DNA of 64,000 nucleotides from Orlajensenia flava (GTDB taxonomy: Bacteria; Actinomycetota; Actinomycetes; Actinomycetales; Microbacteriaceae), in the NCBI RefSeq assembly GCF_004801905.1, contig NZ_SSSN01000009.1, positions 229,607 through 293,606 of the forward strand. Reading direction: 5' to 3'. The notes under the pieces are model-generated. The model searched no databases, had not been told where the DNA came from, and worked only from the letters and a program-made list of their open reading frames with translations. Numbering within the stretch: position 1 is the first letter of the stretch; each line of letters starts with the position of its first letter. The position numbers and the translations under genes are program-made. Shown piece after piece: positions 52,309-62,023 of the stretch.

Positions 52309-54818
52309 GGCTGCCCGAGGACTACTCCTACGACTACACGCGCTACCCGGTCGACGACTGGGCGCTCGTCGAGACGTCGTTCAGTCCCGACAACATGGGC
52401 CAGACCGAGACCATCTTCTCGGTCGGCAACGGCTACCTCGGCATGCGCGGCAACATCGAGGAAGGCCGCGACGGCCACCAGCACGGCACCTTCGTCAACG
52501 GATTCCACGAGACCTGGCCCATCCGTCACGCCGAGGAGGCCTTCGGGTTCGCGCGGGTCGGGCAGACCATCGTCAACGCCCCCGACGCCAAGATCGTGCG
52601 GCTCTACGTCGACGACGAACCGCTGGTCATCACCGAGGCCGACCTGCTGAGCTACGAGCGCCGCCTCGACTTCCGCACCGGCATCCTCGAACGCGACCTC
52701 GAGTGGCGCACTCCCGCCGGCAAGCGGGTCGCCATCCGTTCTCAGCGCATGACGAGCTTCACCGACCGCCACATCGCGGTCATCACGTACGAGGTCACCC
52801 TCCTCGACGCCGACGCCAACGTCACCCTCTCCAGCCAGATCCTCAACCGCCAGGACGGTCGCGACGAGTACCGCGCCAACGTCGACGCCCCCATCGAGGG
52901 ATTCGATCCGCGCAAGGCCGACACGTTCGTCGAGCGCGTGCTGCAGCCCCGCATCAAGCGCGAGCGCGACGGCCGCATCATGCTCGGCTACCGCTGCACG
53001 AATTCGGCGATGACCATCGCGGTGGCGGCCGACCACCACATCGAGTCGGCCGACGGATACTCCACCTCGGTCTCGCTCGACGACGACCTGGCCAAGATGG
53101 CGTACCGCATCCACGCGAAGCAGGGCAACACCATCCGTCTCACGAAGGTGATCAGCTACCACACGGCCCGCACTCTGCCGGTGCGCGAGCTCGCCGACCG
53201 GTGCGACCGCTCGCTCGACTCGGCGCGCGAGTACGGTGTCGACGCCATCCTCGACGACCAGAGCAGCTGGCTCGAGAGCTACTGGAACCGTGTCGACGTG
53301 CAGGTGAAGGGCCGGTCGGCGCTGCAGCAGGCCATCCGTTGGAACCTCTTCCAGCTGGCGCAGGCCACGGCGCGAACGGATGGAGGCGGCGTCGCCGCCA
53401 AGGGCGTCACGGGCACCGGGTACGGCGGCCACTACTTCTGGGACGGCGAGATCTACGTCATGCCCTTCCTCAGCTACACCTCGCCCGTCGTGGCGCGCAA
53501 CGTGCTGCGGTTCCGGCAGAAGATGCTCGACGCGGCCCGCCTGCGCGCCCAGGAGCTCAACGTGCGCGGCGCGCTGTTCCCGTGGCGCACCATCAACGGC
53601 CTCGAGTCCAGCGCCTACTACGCGGCCAGCACCGCGCAGTACCACATCGACGCCGACATCTCCTTCGCCGTCTGCCAGTACGTCTCGGCGACCGGAGACA
53701 CCGACTTCCTCGACCGCGGAGCCATCGACATTCTCGTCGAGACCGCGCGCATGTGGGCCGACCTCGGCTTCTGGCGCGGCAGCAAGCGCGACGAGGTGTT
53801 CCACATCCACGGCGTCACCGGGCCCGACGAGTACACCACCGTGGTCAACGACAACCTGTACACGAACGTCATGGCGCGAGCCAACCTCGGCGCCGCGGCG
53901 ACGGCCGTCCAGAACATCCGGGTTGCCGATCCCGACGCCTACGAGGCCCTGGTCCGGCGCCTCGGCGTCAGCAACGACGAGGTCGAGGAGTGGTCGCGCG
54001 CTGCTCACGCGATGCACATCCCCTACGACGACAACCTGGGCATCCACCCGCAGGATGAGGCGTTCCTGCAGAAGGAGATCTGGGACATCGAGGAGACGCC
54101 CGACGGCAACTTCCCGCTCCTGCTGCACTACCACCCGCTCGTCATCTACCGCTTCCAGGTGCTCAAGCAGGCGGATGTCGTGCTCGCGCTGTTCCTGCAG
54201 GGCAACGAGTTCACGTCGGAGCAGAAACGTGCCGACTTCGACTACTACGACCCGCTGACCACCGGCGACTCGACCCTCTCGGCCGTTGTGCAGTCGATCA
54301 TCGCCGCCGAGGTCGGATACGGCGAGCTCGCCATGAAGTACTTCCGTGCTGCGCTCCTCGTCGACCTGTTCGACCTGCACAAGAACGCGTCGGACGGCGT
54401 TCACGTCGCATCGACGGGCGGCGTCTGGGCCGCGCTCGTCAACGGCTTCGGCGGATTCCGCGATCACCGCGGGCTGTTCTCGTTCGACCCGCGCCTCCCG
54501 GCCACGTGGGAGGGACTCACCTACAAGCTCACGCTGCGGGGAACCCGGATTCGGGTCGACCTCGTCGCCGAGTCCGTCACCTTCACCGTCGAGGAGGGCC
54601 ACGAGGCCGAACTCAGCGTGCGAGGGCAGGTGGTGCACGTGCGCGAGGGCAGCCCGATCACCGTGCCGCTCACGCATCAGGGAGCCCGCCTGGTCGGGGG
54701 TCCGACGATGGACGACGTCCGCGGCCAGCGTCGATCCGACGGCACGCTCCTGACCGCCTCCATCCCCGCGATCGCGCTGGAGTACGAGGTGGCGGAGGCG
54801 CCGGGACCCGGTGATTGA
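52305..54818 (+). CDS. GH65 family disaccharide phosphorylase
   Basis: 837 residues from GTG 52305. GH65 enzymes phosphorolyse maltose, trehalose, kojibiose or similar disaccharides to beta-glucose-1-phosphate. Seen: the N-terminal beta-sandwich (VGNGYLGMRGNIEEG), the (alpha/alpha)6 barrel with GHYFWDGEIYVMPFL, the general acid Glu in VTGPDEYTTVVNDNLYTN, and the phosphate-binding HVASTGGVW. Which disaccharide is not resolved from the motifs. The coupled phosphoglucomutase-like gene supports intracellular breakdown. Confidence 0.93.
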   Translation: MRLPEDYSYDYTRYPVDDWALVETSFSPDNMGQTETIFSVGNGYLGMRGNIEEGRDGHQHGTFVNGFHETWPIRHAEEAFGFARVGQTIVNAPDAKIVRLYVDDEPLVITEADLLSYERRLDFRTGILERDLEWRTPAGKRVAIRSQRMTSFTDRHIAVITYEVTLLDADANVTLSSQILNRQDGRDEYRANVDAPIEGFDPRKADTFVERVLQPRIKRERDGRIMLGYRCTNSAMTIAVAADHHIESADGYSTSVSLDDDLAKMAYRIHAKQGNTIRLTKVISYHTARTLPVRELADRCDRSLDSAREYGVDAILDDQSSWLESYWNRVDVQVKGRSALQQAIRWNLFQLAQATARTDGGGVAAKGVTGTGYGGHYFWDGEIYVMPFLSYTSPVVARNVLRFRQKMLDAARLRAQELNVRGALFPWRTINGLESSAYYAASTAQYHIDADISFAVCQYVSATGDTDFLDRGAIDILVETARMWADLGFWRGSKRDEVFHIHGVTGPDEYTTVVNDNLYTNVMARANLGAAATAVQNIRVADPDAYEALVRRLGVSNDEVEEWSRAAHAMHIPYDDNLGIHPQDEAFLQKEIWDIEETPDGNFPLLLHYHPLVIYRFQVLKQADVVLALFLQGNEFTSEQKRADFDYYDPLTTGDSTLSAVVQSIIAAEVGYGELAMKYFRAALLVDLFDLHKNASDGVHVASTGGVWAALVNGFGGFRDHRGLFSFDPRLPATWEGLTYKLTLRGTRIRVDLVAESVTFTVEEGHEAELSVRGQVVHVREGSPITVPLTHQGARLVGGPTMDDVRGQRRSDGTLLTASIPAIALEYEVAEAPGPGD

Positions 54819-54889
54819 GTCTCCCCTGACAGGCATTTCCCACCTCTCCGACTAACATTCAAGAGTCAAAGAACCGGATCGGGAGACCT

Positions 54890-55636
54890 GTGGGGATACT
54901 GGACAACTTCGAGAAGGGTCTCGAGCGCGCTGTCAACGGCGCCTTCGCGAAGACCTTTCGGTCGGGGCTGCAGCCGGTCGAGATCACGGCGGCCCTGCGA
55001 CGCGAGCTCGACACCAAGGCGGCTGTCGTGTCGCGCGACCGCGTGCTCGTGCCGAACACCTTCACGGTGCGCATGAGCGCCGACGATTACACGCGCATGA
55101 AGGCGCTCGGCCCGACGCTCATCGACGAACTCGTCGACCTCGTACAGAAGCATGCGGCGAGCCAGCACTTCCAGTTCGCCGGCGGCATCAGCATCTCGCT
55201 GGCCTCCGATCCCTCCCTCTCGCTCGGCATGGTGCAGGTCGACTCCCGCAACGTCAAGGGCGAGGTCGCGTGGACCCCCGTCCTCGAGATCGCGGGCAAG
55301 CGGTATCCGTTGCTCAAGGCCCGCACCGTCATCGGCCGCGGCAGCGACGCCGACATCACCATCGACGACTCCGGAACCAGCCGCAAGCACATCGAGGTCT
55401 CCTGGGACGGCCGTCGAGCCCAGGTGCGCGACCTCGGCTCCACCAACGGTTCTCAGCTGAACGGCAGTGCCGTCAAGCAGGCCGTCCTCGAACCCGACTC
55501 TGTCATCACCATCGGCCGCACTCGCATCGTGTTCCGCGTCCTCGCCCAGGCGACTCCGCCGGCACGCGCGGCCGAGCGGGTGGACGATGCCACCATGCGT
55601 CACGACATGGGCGGATTCTGGGGGCCCGCCTCGTGA
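54890..55636 (+). CDS. fhaA: FHA-domain protein FhaA (DUF3662 + FHA)
   Basis: 248 residues from GTG 54890. The DUF3662 domain (residues about 1-120, GILDNFEKGLERAVNGAFAKTF) precedes a C-terminal FHA domain with RTVIGRGSDADITIDDSGTSRKHIEVSW and STNGSQLNGS. FHA binds phosphothreonine of proteins phosphorylated by PknA/PknB. FhaA helps regulate cell-wall synthesis with MurJ-type partners in mycobacteria. It is the first gene of the cluster; the next gene overlaps by 4 bp. Confidence 0.93.
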   Translation: MGILDNFEKGLERAVNGAFAKTFRSGLQPVEITAALRRELDTKAAVVSRDRVLVPNTFTVRMSADDYTRMKALGPTLIDELVDLVQKHAASQHFQFAGGISISLASDPSLSLGMVQVDSRNVKGEVAWTPVLEIAGKRYPLLKARTVIGRGSDADITIDDSGTSRKHIEVSWDGRRAQVRDLGSTNGSQLNGSAVKQAVLEPDSVITIGRTRIVFRVLAQATPPARAAERVDDATMRHDMGGFWGPAS

Positions 55637-56184
55637 GTGAACTCACCCTGCTCGTGCTGCGGCTCGGGTTCCTGGCGCTGCTGTGGGCTTTCGTGTTCGC
55701 CGTCGTCTACGCCCTGCGCACCGACCTGTTCGGCCAGCGGGTGCGCAAGGTGGTCGCCACCCCTCCCGGCGGCATCCCCGTCTCACCAGCTCCGCCCGTT
55801 GCGGCAGCGACGGCAGCACCGACCGGACCCGTCACGGCGGCCCGCCCATCCGTCGCCCCGTCCTCCGGCAAGGGCGAATTGGCGACCTCGGAGAACGCAC
55901 GCGCGATCGTGGTGACCTCCGGCGCCAAGGCGGGAGCCGAGTTCCCGCTCGGTCGCGACGAGATCACCATCGGGCGCTCGTCCGACTCGGCCATCGTCAT
56001 CCGCGACGACTACACGTCGACCCACCACGCCCGGCTCATGCTCTGGAACAACGGGTGGATGCTGCAGGACCTCGACTCGACCAACGGCACCTTCCTCGAC
56101 GGCCACCGCGTCACCGTCCCCACGCCGGTCGCCCTCGGCTCCAGCGTCAAGGTGGGCGCCACGACCTTCGAACTGCGGCGGTAG
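55633..56184 (+). CDS. fhaB: FHA-domain membrane protein FhaB/FipA-like
   Basis: 183 residues from GTG 55633 (GTGA overlap with fhaA). One N-terminal transmembrane segment (about 4-30), a Pro/Ala-rich linker, and a C-terminal FHA domain (DEITIGRSSDSAIVIRDDYTSTHHARL, STNGTFLDG) for phosphothreonine binding. In mycobacteria FhaB interacts with the kinases and with division proteins. It overlaps or nearly abuts pstP (3-bp gap). Confidence 0.93.
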   Translation: MSELTLLVLRLGFLALLWAFVFAVVYALRTDLFGQRVRKVVATPPGGIPVSPAPPVAAATAAPTGPVTAARPSVAPSSGKGELATSENARAIVVTSGAKAGAEFPLGRDEITIGRSSDSAIVIRDDYTSTHHARLMLWNNGWMLQDLDSTNGTFLDGHRVTVPTPVALGSSVKVGATTFELRR

Positions 56185-56187
56185 CGG

Positions 56188-57423
56188 ATGCCGACGCTCC
56201 TCGACAGCGCGGCCGTCTCGCACGTCGGCCGGGTCCGATCGAACAACCAGGACTCCGGTTTCGCGGGCGAACACCTCTACCTCGTCGCGGACGGCATGGG
56301 CGGTCACGCCGGCGGTGACGTCGCATCCGCCATCGCCACCCGGCGCATCGCGGAGGCCGATCGGCCATACGACAGCGTGAGCGACGCCGAGATGGCCATG
56401 CAGTCGGCGCTGATGGCGGCCAACGGCCAGCTCGCCGAAACAGTCTTCGAGCACGCCGAGCTCACGGGCATGGGCACCACGGTCAGCGCCCTGTACATCC
56501 TGGGCGACCGAGTGGCGATCGCCCACATCGGCGACTCGCGCATCTACCTCATGCGCGACGGGGAGCTCAGCCAGATCACCGTCGACCACACCTTCGTGCA
56601 GCGGCTCGTCGAAAGCGGGCGCATCACCGAGGAGGAGGCAGCGGTTCATCCGCGGCGCTCGGTGCTCATGCGCGTCCTCGGCGACGTCGAAGCGTCGCCC
56701 GAGATCGACACCAGCATCCTCGGCACGGTCGCCGGAGACCGCTGGCTGATCTGCTCCGACGGACTCTCGGGCGTCGTGTCGTTCGACGAGATCCGCGAGG
56801 CGCTCGCGCAGCCCGTCACGGCGCTCGACGTCGCTGACCGGCTGGTCAAGGAGAGCCTCGACGGCGGCGCTCCCGACAACGTCACCGTCGTCGTCGTCGA
56901 CATCGGTGCGGAGCCGCACGGCGAGCAGGGCAAGCGCACGGTGGGCTCCGCCGCTCATCCGCTCGCCTTCGACCTCGCCGCTGACGAGCCTCCGCGTCGC
57001 GCCCTCCGCCTGCCGCCCTTCCGCCTGCACGCGGTGCCCGAGGCGCACTTCGAGCCCGATGTCGAGGACTACCTCGACGAGCTCATCGAGGAGGATGCCC
57101 GGCGCGTCCGCCGGCGTCGCGCCACCTGGATCGCCTCCATCGCCCTGATCGTGCTGGGAATCGTGGCGGCCGTCCTCATCACCTACGGGTGGAGCCAGTC
57201 GCGCTTCTATGTCGGGGCGCACGGCGACAGGGTGGCGATCTTCCAAGGCGTGCAACAGGATCTCGGTCCCATCTCCCTGCACCATGTGCACGAGGACACC
57301 GGCATCGCACTCAGCTCTCTCACGGATTACGACCGGCAGGCTGTCGAGGCGACCATCAGCGCCGACTCCCTCAAGGCGGCGACGGCCATCGCGGATCGAT
57401 TGGAGGGCTCCAGTGGCAAATGA
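56188..57423 (+). CDS. pstP: PP2C-family Ser/Thr phosphatase PstP
   Basis: 411 residues. PPM/PP2C motifs in residues about 1-235: RSNNQDSGF, VADGMGGHAGGDVAS, AHIGDSRIYL, LICSDGLSGVV and GAPDNVTVVVVD. A long linker, one transmembrane segment (about 311-333) and a short outer domain follow. It dephosphorylates the PknA/PknB targets and the kinases themselves. The next gene overlaps by 11 bp. Confidence 0.95.
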   Translation: MPTLLDSAAVSHVGRVRSNNQDSGFAGEHLYLVADGMGGHAGGDVASAIATRRIAEADRPYDSVSDAEMAMQSALMAANGQLAETVFEHAELTGMGTTVSALYILGDRVAIAHIGDSRIYLMRDGELSQITVDHTFVQRLVESGRITEEEAAVHPRRSVLMRVLGDVEASPEIDTSILGTVAGDRWLICSDGLSGVVSFDEIREALAQPVTALDVADRLVKESLDGGAPDNVTVVVVDIGAEPHGEQGKRTVGSAAHPLAFDLAADEPPRRALRLPPFRLHAVPEAHFEPDVEDYLDELIEEDARRVRRRRATWIASIALIVLGIVAAVLITYGWSQSRFYVGAHGDRVAIFQGVQQDLGPISLHHVHEDTGIALSSLTDYDRQAVEATISADSLKAATAIADRLEGSSGK

Positions 57424-58804
57424 CACCGCTGTGCGCTCTGCGCCTCCCACCGCGCCGGTCGGCCGCATCCGCCTCCCCCAGAAGCTGCGCAACCTCGAAC
57501 TCGGCCTGCTGATCTTCGCGTGCGTCATCAACGGCGCGTCGATCGTGCTGGTGCAACTGGGGGCGCTCGGTCACCTCGACCTCACGCTCGTCTCCCTGTT
57601 CGCCACCCTCTCCATCCTCGTGTTCGGCCTGCACATCACACTCCGCTTCGTCGCGCGCGACTCCGATCCGTTCCTGCTGCCCGTCGCCACCGTGCTGAAC
57701 GGCCTCGGCATCGCGATGATCTATCGCATCGACATCGCCGACAAGCAGTACGGCTGGGACAGCGCAGCGGTGCGGCAGATCGCCTGGGCCTCCATCGCGA
57801 TCCTGTGCGCCATCGGCGTGCTGGTGATCATCCGCAACCACCGCACCCTGTTCCGCTACACCTACGTCTCGGGCTTCGTGGCCATCGTGCTCCTCCTCCT
57901 GCCGCTCGTGCCGGGGCTCGGCCGTCAGGTGAGCGGCGCCCGCGTCTGGATCGGCTTCGGCAGCTTCGCCACCTTCCAGCCCGGCGAGATCGCCAAGATC
58001 GCCCTCGCCGTGTTCTTCGCGGGCTACCTCGTTCGCAACCGCGACTCGCTGTCGATGGTGGGCACCACCTTCCTCGGCATGCGCTTCCCGCGCGCCCGCG
58101 ACCTCGGGCCGCTGCTCATCGTGTGGGCGCTGTCGATGTCGGTCATCGTGTTCCAGCGCGACCTCGGTACGGCGCTGCTCTACTTCGGCCTGTTCCTCGT
58201 CATGCTCTACGTGGCGACCGGGCGGCTCAGCTGGGTGCTGCTCGGCCTGGCGATGTTCCTCGGCGGGGCATTCGTCGCCAGCCGCACCCTCGACTACGTC
58301 AACGGGCGCATCACCAACTGGCTCGACGCCTTCAACCCGGCGGTCTACAACGCAGACGGTGGCAGCTACCAACTCGTTCAAGGCCTGTTCGGGCTGGCCC
58401 ACGGTGGCCTCATCGGCACGGGATGGGGGCAGGGTCGCCCCGACCTCACGCCCGTGCCCCAGAGTGACTACATCATCGCGAGCCTCGGCGAGGAGCTCGG
58501 GCTGGCTGGACTGTTTGCCATCCTCGCCCTCTACATCCTCTATATCTCGCGCGGGTTCCGCGTCGGCTTCGCCGGGCAGGACGACTTCGGCAAGCTGCTC
58601 GGCGTCGGCCTCTCGTTCGTCATCGCCCTGCAGTGCTTCATCGTGATCGGCGGCGTCACGCGCGTGATCCCCCTCACCGGCCTCACGACACCCTTCCTCG
58701 CGGCGGGCGGATCCTCGCTCGTGGCCAACTGGATCATCACGGCGCTGCTCCTGCGCATCTCGGACACCGTCCGCAACCAGCCGAGGCTGGTGGTGGAGTC
58801 GTGA
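57413..58804 (+). CDS. rodA: SEDS peptidoglycan glycosyltransferase RodA/FtsW
   Basis: 463 residues from GTG 57413 (an extended frame from 57209 runs in the pstP region, rejected). About 10-12 membrane segments and the SEDS signatures FQPGEIAKIALAVFFAGYL, VFQRDLGTALLYFGLF and GWGQGRPDLTPVPQSDYIIASLGEELG. It polymerises glycan strands together with the adjacent class B PBP. In this cluster it is RodA-like by position. Confidence 0.95.
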   Translation: MANDTAVRSAPPTAPVGRIRLPQKLRNLELGLLIFACVINGASIVLVQLGALGHLDLTLVSLFATLSILVFGLHITLRFVARDSDPFLLPVATVLNGLGIAMIYRIDIADKQYGWDSAAVRQIAWASIAILCAIGVLVIIRNHRTLFRYTYVSGFVAIVLLLLPLVPGLGRQVSGARVWIGFGSFATFQPGEIAKIALAVFFAGYLVRNRDSLSMVGTTFLGMRFPRARDLGPLLIVWALSMSVIVFQRDLGTALLYFGLFLVMLYVATGRLSWVLLGLAMFLGGAFVASRTLDYVNGRITNWLDAFNPAVYNADGGSYQLVQGLFGLAHGGLIGTGWGQGRPDLTPVPQSDYIIASLGEELGLAGLFAILALYILYISRGFRVGFAGQDDFGKLLGVGLSFVIALQCFIVIGGVTRVIPLTGLTTPFLAAGGSSLVANWIITALLLRISDTVRNQPRLVVES

Positions 58805-60267
58805 ACCGCGAGCTCAAGCGCGTCAGCATCGTCGTGATAGTGCTCTTCGTGGCGCTGTTCACGTCGACGACCGTCATCCAGGCCGTCGCCGCCGACCAGC
58901 TCGGCGACGACTCGCGCAACACCCGCACGCTCTACGAGAGCTACCAGGTCGAGCGCGGGCCCATCCTCGTCGCGGGAACCCCGGTCGCGTCGTCGACACC
59001 GGCCAACGACAACTACAAGTGGCAGCGCACCTACGCCAACGGGCCGCTCTACGCCCCCGTCACGGGCTTCTTCCCCGTCAACGGCGAGCCGACCGGCATC
59101 GAGGGGTCGATGAACGACTACCTCAGCGGCACCGCGAACTCGCAGTTCCTCACCAAGCTCGAGCGCATCTTCACCGGGCAGAAGCCCAAGGGTGCCGCCG
59201 TGCAGGTCTCCATCGACCCGGTCGCGCAGCAGGCGGCGTGGGATGCACTCGGAAACTTCACCGGAGCGGTCGTCGTGACCGAACCGAAGACCGGCCGCAT
59301 CATCGCGCAGGTGTCCAAGCCGAGCTTCGACCCCAACACTCTCGCCGTGCACGACACGAAGCAGGTCGACTCCACCTATGACGCACTCGTCAAGGACCCG
59401 ACCGATCCACTCATCGACCGCAACCGCGGCGGCGACCTCAACCCGCCGGGATCCACCTTCAAGCTCGTCATCGTCTCAGCCGCCCTCGAATCGGGCAGGT
59501 ACACGCCCGAATCGACCTTCCCGAACCCCGGGTCGTTGACCTTGCCCGGCACCGACTCCGTCGTCATCAACTCGGGCGGCGGCACCTGCGGACCGGGCGC
59601 GACAGTCACGATCGCGGATGCGCTGCGGCTCTCCTGCAACATCCCCATGGCCGAACTCGGGCAGCAGTTGGGCGACCGGGCCATCCGGGACCAGGCGCAG
59701 AAGTACGGCTTCAACGTCGAGCAGCACATTCCCATGACCGTCGAGAAGAGCGTCTACCCCGCCGTGGCGGATACTCCGCAGACGATGCTGTCGGCCTTCG
59801 GCCAGTGGGAGGTGCGCGCGACGCCCATCCAGATGGCCATGGTGTCCGCCGCCATCGCGAACGGCGGCATCGTCATGCAACCGGGGATGGTCGATCAGGT
59901 GACCAACTCCGACCTGTCGGTCGTGAGCACCTTCGAGCCGAAGCAGTTCGGCCGCGCGATCAGCAAGGAAACCGCTGATGCGCTCACCAAGATGATGGTC
60001 GCCAACGTCGCTGACGGAGCGGCCGATAATGCAAGAATAGACGGGGTCGACGTGGCCGGTAAGACGGGCACGGCGGAGAACATCGGAGCGGACGGCAAGG
60101 CGGATCCGTACACGCTCTGGTTCACCGGATTCGCGCCAGCGAACGACCCGAGGTTTGCGATCACGGTCCTCATCGAAGACGGTGGCGGAATGGGAACGAA
60201 CGGGTACGGCAACCTCCTTGCCGCGCCAGTGGCCAAAAAGGTACTAGAGGCGGTGCTGAATAAATGA
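58801..60267 (+). CDS. pbpA: Class B penicillin-binding protein PbpA
   Basis: 488 residues from GTG 58801 (GTGA overlap with rodA). One N-terminal membrane anchor, then the transpeptidase domain: SxxK in PGSTFKLV near residue 220, SxN as SCN near 280, and KTG in [11 protein letters not shown] near 420. It crosslinks peptidoglycan with RodA as partner. The next gene overlaps by 4 bp. Confidence 0.95.
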   Translation: MNRELKRVSIVVIVLFVALFTSTTVIQAVAADQLGDDSRNTRTLYESYQVERGPILVAGTPVASSTPANDNYKWQRTYANGPLYAPVTGFFPVNGEPTGIEGSMNDYLSGTANSQFLTKLERIFTGQKPKGAAVQVSIDPVAQQAAWDALGNFTGAVVVTEPKTGRIIAQVSKPSFDPNTLAVHDTKQVDSTYDALVKDPTDPLIDRNRGGDLNPPGSTFKLVIVSAALESGRYTPESTFPNPGSLTLPGTDSVVINSGGGTCGPGATVTIADALRLSCNIPMAELGQQLGDRAIRDQAQKYGFNVEQHIPMTVEKSVYPAVADTPQTMLSAFGQWEVRATPIQMAMVSAAIANGGIVMQPGMVDQVTNSDLSVVSTFEPKQFGRAISKETADALTKMMVANVADGAADNARIDGVDVAGKTGTAENIGADGKADPYTLWFTGFAPANDPRFAITVLIEDGGGMGTNGYGNLLAAPVAKKVLEAVLNK

Positions 60268-61967
60268 GACCCACATCAGGGCTCACCTTCGGGGGGCGCT
60301 ACGAGCTGCAGACGCGGATCGCGATCGGCGGCATGGGTGAAGTCTGGCAGGCGACGGATCTCGTCATCGGTCGGCAGGTCGCCATCAAGATCCTCAAGGA
60401 CGAGTACCTCGGCGACCCCGGCTTCCTCGAGCGCTTCCGCGCCGAGGCTCGCCATGCCGCGCTGGTCAACCACGAGGGCATCGCCAACGTGTTCGACTAC
60501 GGCGAGGAGGATGGCAGCGCCTACCTCGTGATGGAGCTCGTGCCGGGCGAGGCGCTCTCCACCATTCTCGAGCGCGAGCACACCCTGTCGACCGACAAAG
60601 TGCTCGACATCGTCGCCCAGACGGCATCAGCACTGCACGCCGCTCACGCGGCCGGCCTCGTGCACCGCGACATCAAGCCGGGCAACCTGCTCATCACCCC
60701 CGACGGCCGCGTCAAGATCACCGACTTCGGCATCGCGCGCATCGCCGACCAGGTGCCGCTCACGGCGACCGGCCAGGTCATGGGAACGGTGCAGTACCTC
60801 TCTCCCGAGCAGGCATCGGGCCACCCGGCCTCGCCGACCACCGACATCTACTCGCTCGGCATCGTCGCCTACGAGTGCCTGGCGGGCCGTCGTCCGTTCA
60901 CAGGCGAGTCGCAGGTGGCCATCGCCATGGCGCAGATCAACGACACCCCACCCGACCTGCCCATCACGGTCTCCGAGCCGGTTCGCAACCTCGTCTTCGC
61001 GTGCATCGCCAAGAACCCGGCCGACCGGCCGCAGTCGGCGGCCCACCTCGCTCGCGCAGCCACCGCGCTCCGCAAGGGCGACGTGCAGGCCGCGGCAGCC
61101 GCGGTGCCCGCCATCCTCGGAGCGGGCGCGACAGCCGCGACCATGCTGATGCCCTCCTCCAACGCGAACACCAGCGCGGCCACCACGGTGTTCCCCGCCG
61201 CCGTGACCACCACGACGACGACCGAGGAGACCGGCGAGCCCGAAAAGAAGAAGCGCAGCCCCTGGACCTGGCCGCTCATCGTCCTCATCATCCTGCTCGC
61301 GCTGCTGCTTATCGGCGGAATCATCGCCCTCGCCGTGAACGGGGGCAACAACAACACCCCGGTTCCGACGACCACGACCTCGACACCCGCACCGACGAAG
61401 TCATCGACTCCGACACCCACGTCGACGCCCACCTCGACGACGATCCCAGTGAAGGAGGCCGACTTCATCGGCCTTTCGAGCGCGGACGCCCGTGCGAAGG
61501 CGGAGGGCATGGGTCTCACCGTTACGGTCAACACCGGCAATGCTGCAACGGATCCGGCGAAGGTCGACACCGTTTACGCGGTCAACCCGACCGGCAACCT
61601 CCAGAAGGGCGCCTCCATCACTCTGTCCGTGTACGCCGGTGTAATTCAGCCGAGCAAGCCGACCGCGGCACCGACGTTGCAGGGTGGCGAGTCCCCCACA
61701 ACGGTGAAAGCAGGAGTGGCGTCGGCAACGATCGCCTGGGAAGCCCAAAGCTGCCCGGCCGGTCAGACCCTGAGTGGCTACAACCTGACGGTCACCGGAC
61801 AGGGCGCGACCAACGTCCAGGCCGACGCGACTCCGAATGGCAGCCGCACGGCTACCTTCACCGCGGGACCGAAGGACTCGACGTTCACCGCCACGCTCGT
61901 GTACCAGTGCGGATCCGTCGCCTCCCCGGCGTCCGACCCCCTCAGCGTGACCGTGGTCGGCCCGTGA
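60264..61967 (+). CDS. Ser/Thr kinase with one PASTA domain and an extra C-terminal beta domain
   Basis: 567 residues from ATG 60264 (4-bp overlap with pbpA). Kinase residues about 1-270: [30 protein letters not shown] and SPEQASG. An Ala/Thr-rich linker and a membrane segment (about 334-356) lead to a Thr/Pro-rich stalk, one PASTA-like repeat (about 393-463), and about 100 residues with two Cys ([19 protein letters not shown] ... VYQCGSV) that look like a fibronectin/Ig-type sandwich. By position it is the PknA equivalent, but mycobacterial PknA lacks PASTA. Confidence 0.9.
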   Translation: MRPTSGLTFGGRYELQTRIAIGGMGEVWQATDLVIGRQVAIKILKDEYLGDPGFLERFRAEARHAALVNHEGIANVFDYGEEDGSAYLVMELVPGEALSTILEREHTLSTDKVLDIVAQTASALHAAHAAGLVHRDIKPGNLLITPDGRVKITDFGIARIADQVPLTATGQVMGTVQYLSPEQASGHPASPTTDIYSLGIVAYECLAGRRPFTGESQVAIAMAQINDTPPDLPITVSEPVRNLVFACIAKNPADRPQSAAHLARAATALRKGDVQAAAAAVPAILGAGATAATMLMPSSNANTSAATTVFPAAVTTTTTTEETGEPEKKKRSPWTWPLIVLIILLALLLIGGIIALAVNGGNNNTPVPTTTTSTPAPTKSSTPTPTSTPTSTTIPVKEADFIGLSSADARAKAEGMGLTVTVNTGNAATDPAKVDTVYAVNPTGNLQKGASITLSVYAGVIQPSKPTAAPTLQGGESPTTVKAGVASATIAWEAQSCPAGQTLSGYNLTVTGQGATNVQADATPNGSRTATFTAGPKDSTFTATLVYQCGSVASPASDPLSVTVVGP

Positions 61968-62023
61968 TCAGCCGCGTCCGTTAGGCTTTCCGCACCCGTC
62001 CGCCCACATTCGAGGAGTTCGCA

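Noticed and set aside
52086-54836. Long minus-strand frame across GH65
   Set aside because: Antisense of the phosphorylase; Asp/Val/Glu-rich pattern typical of shadows.
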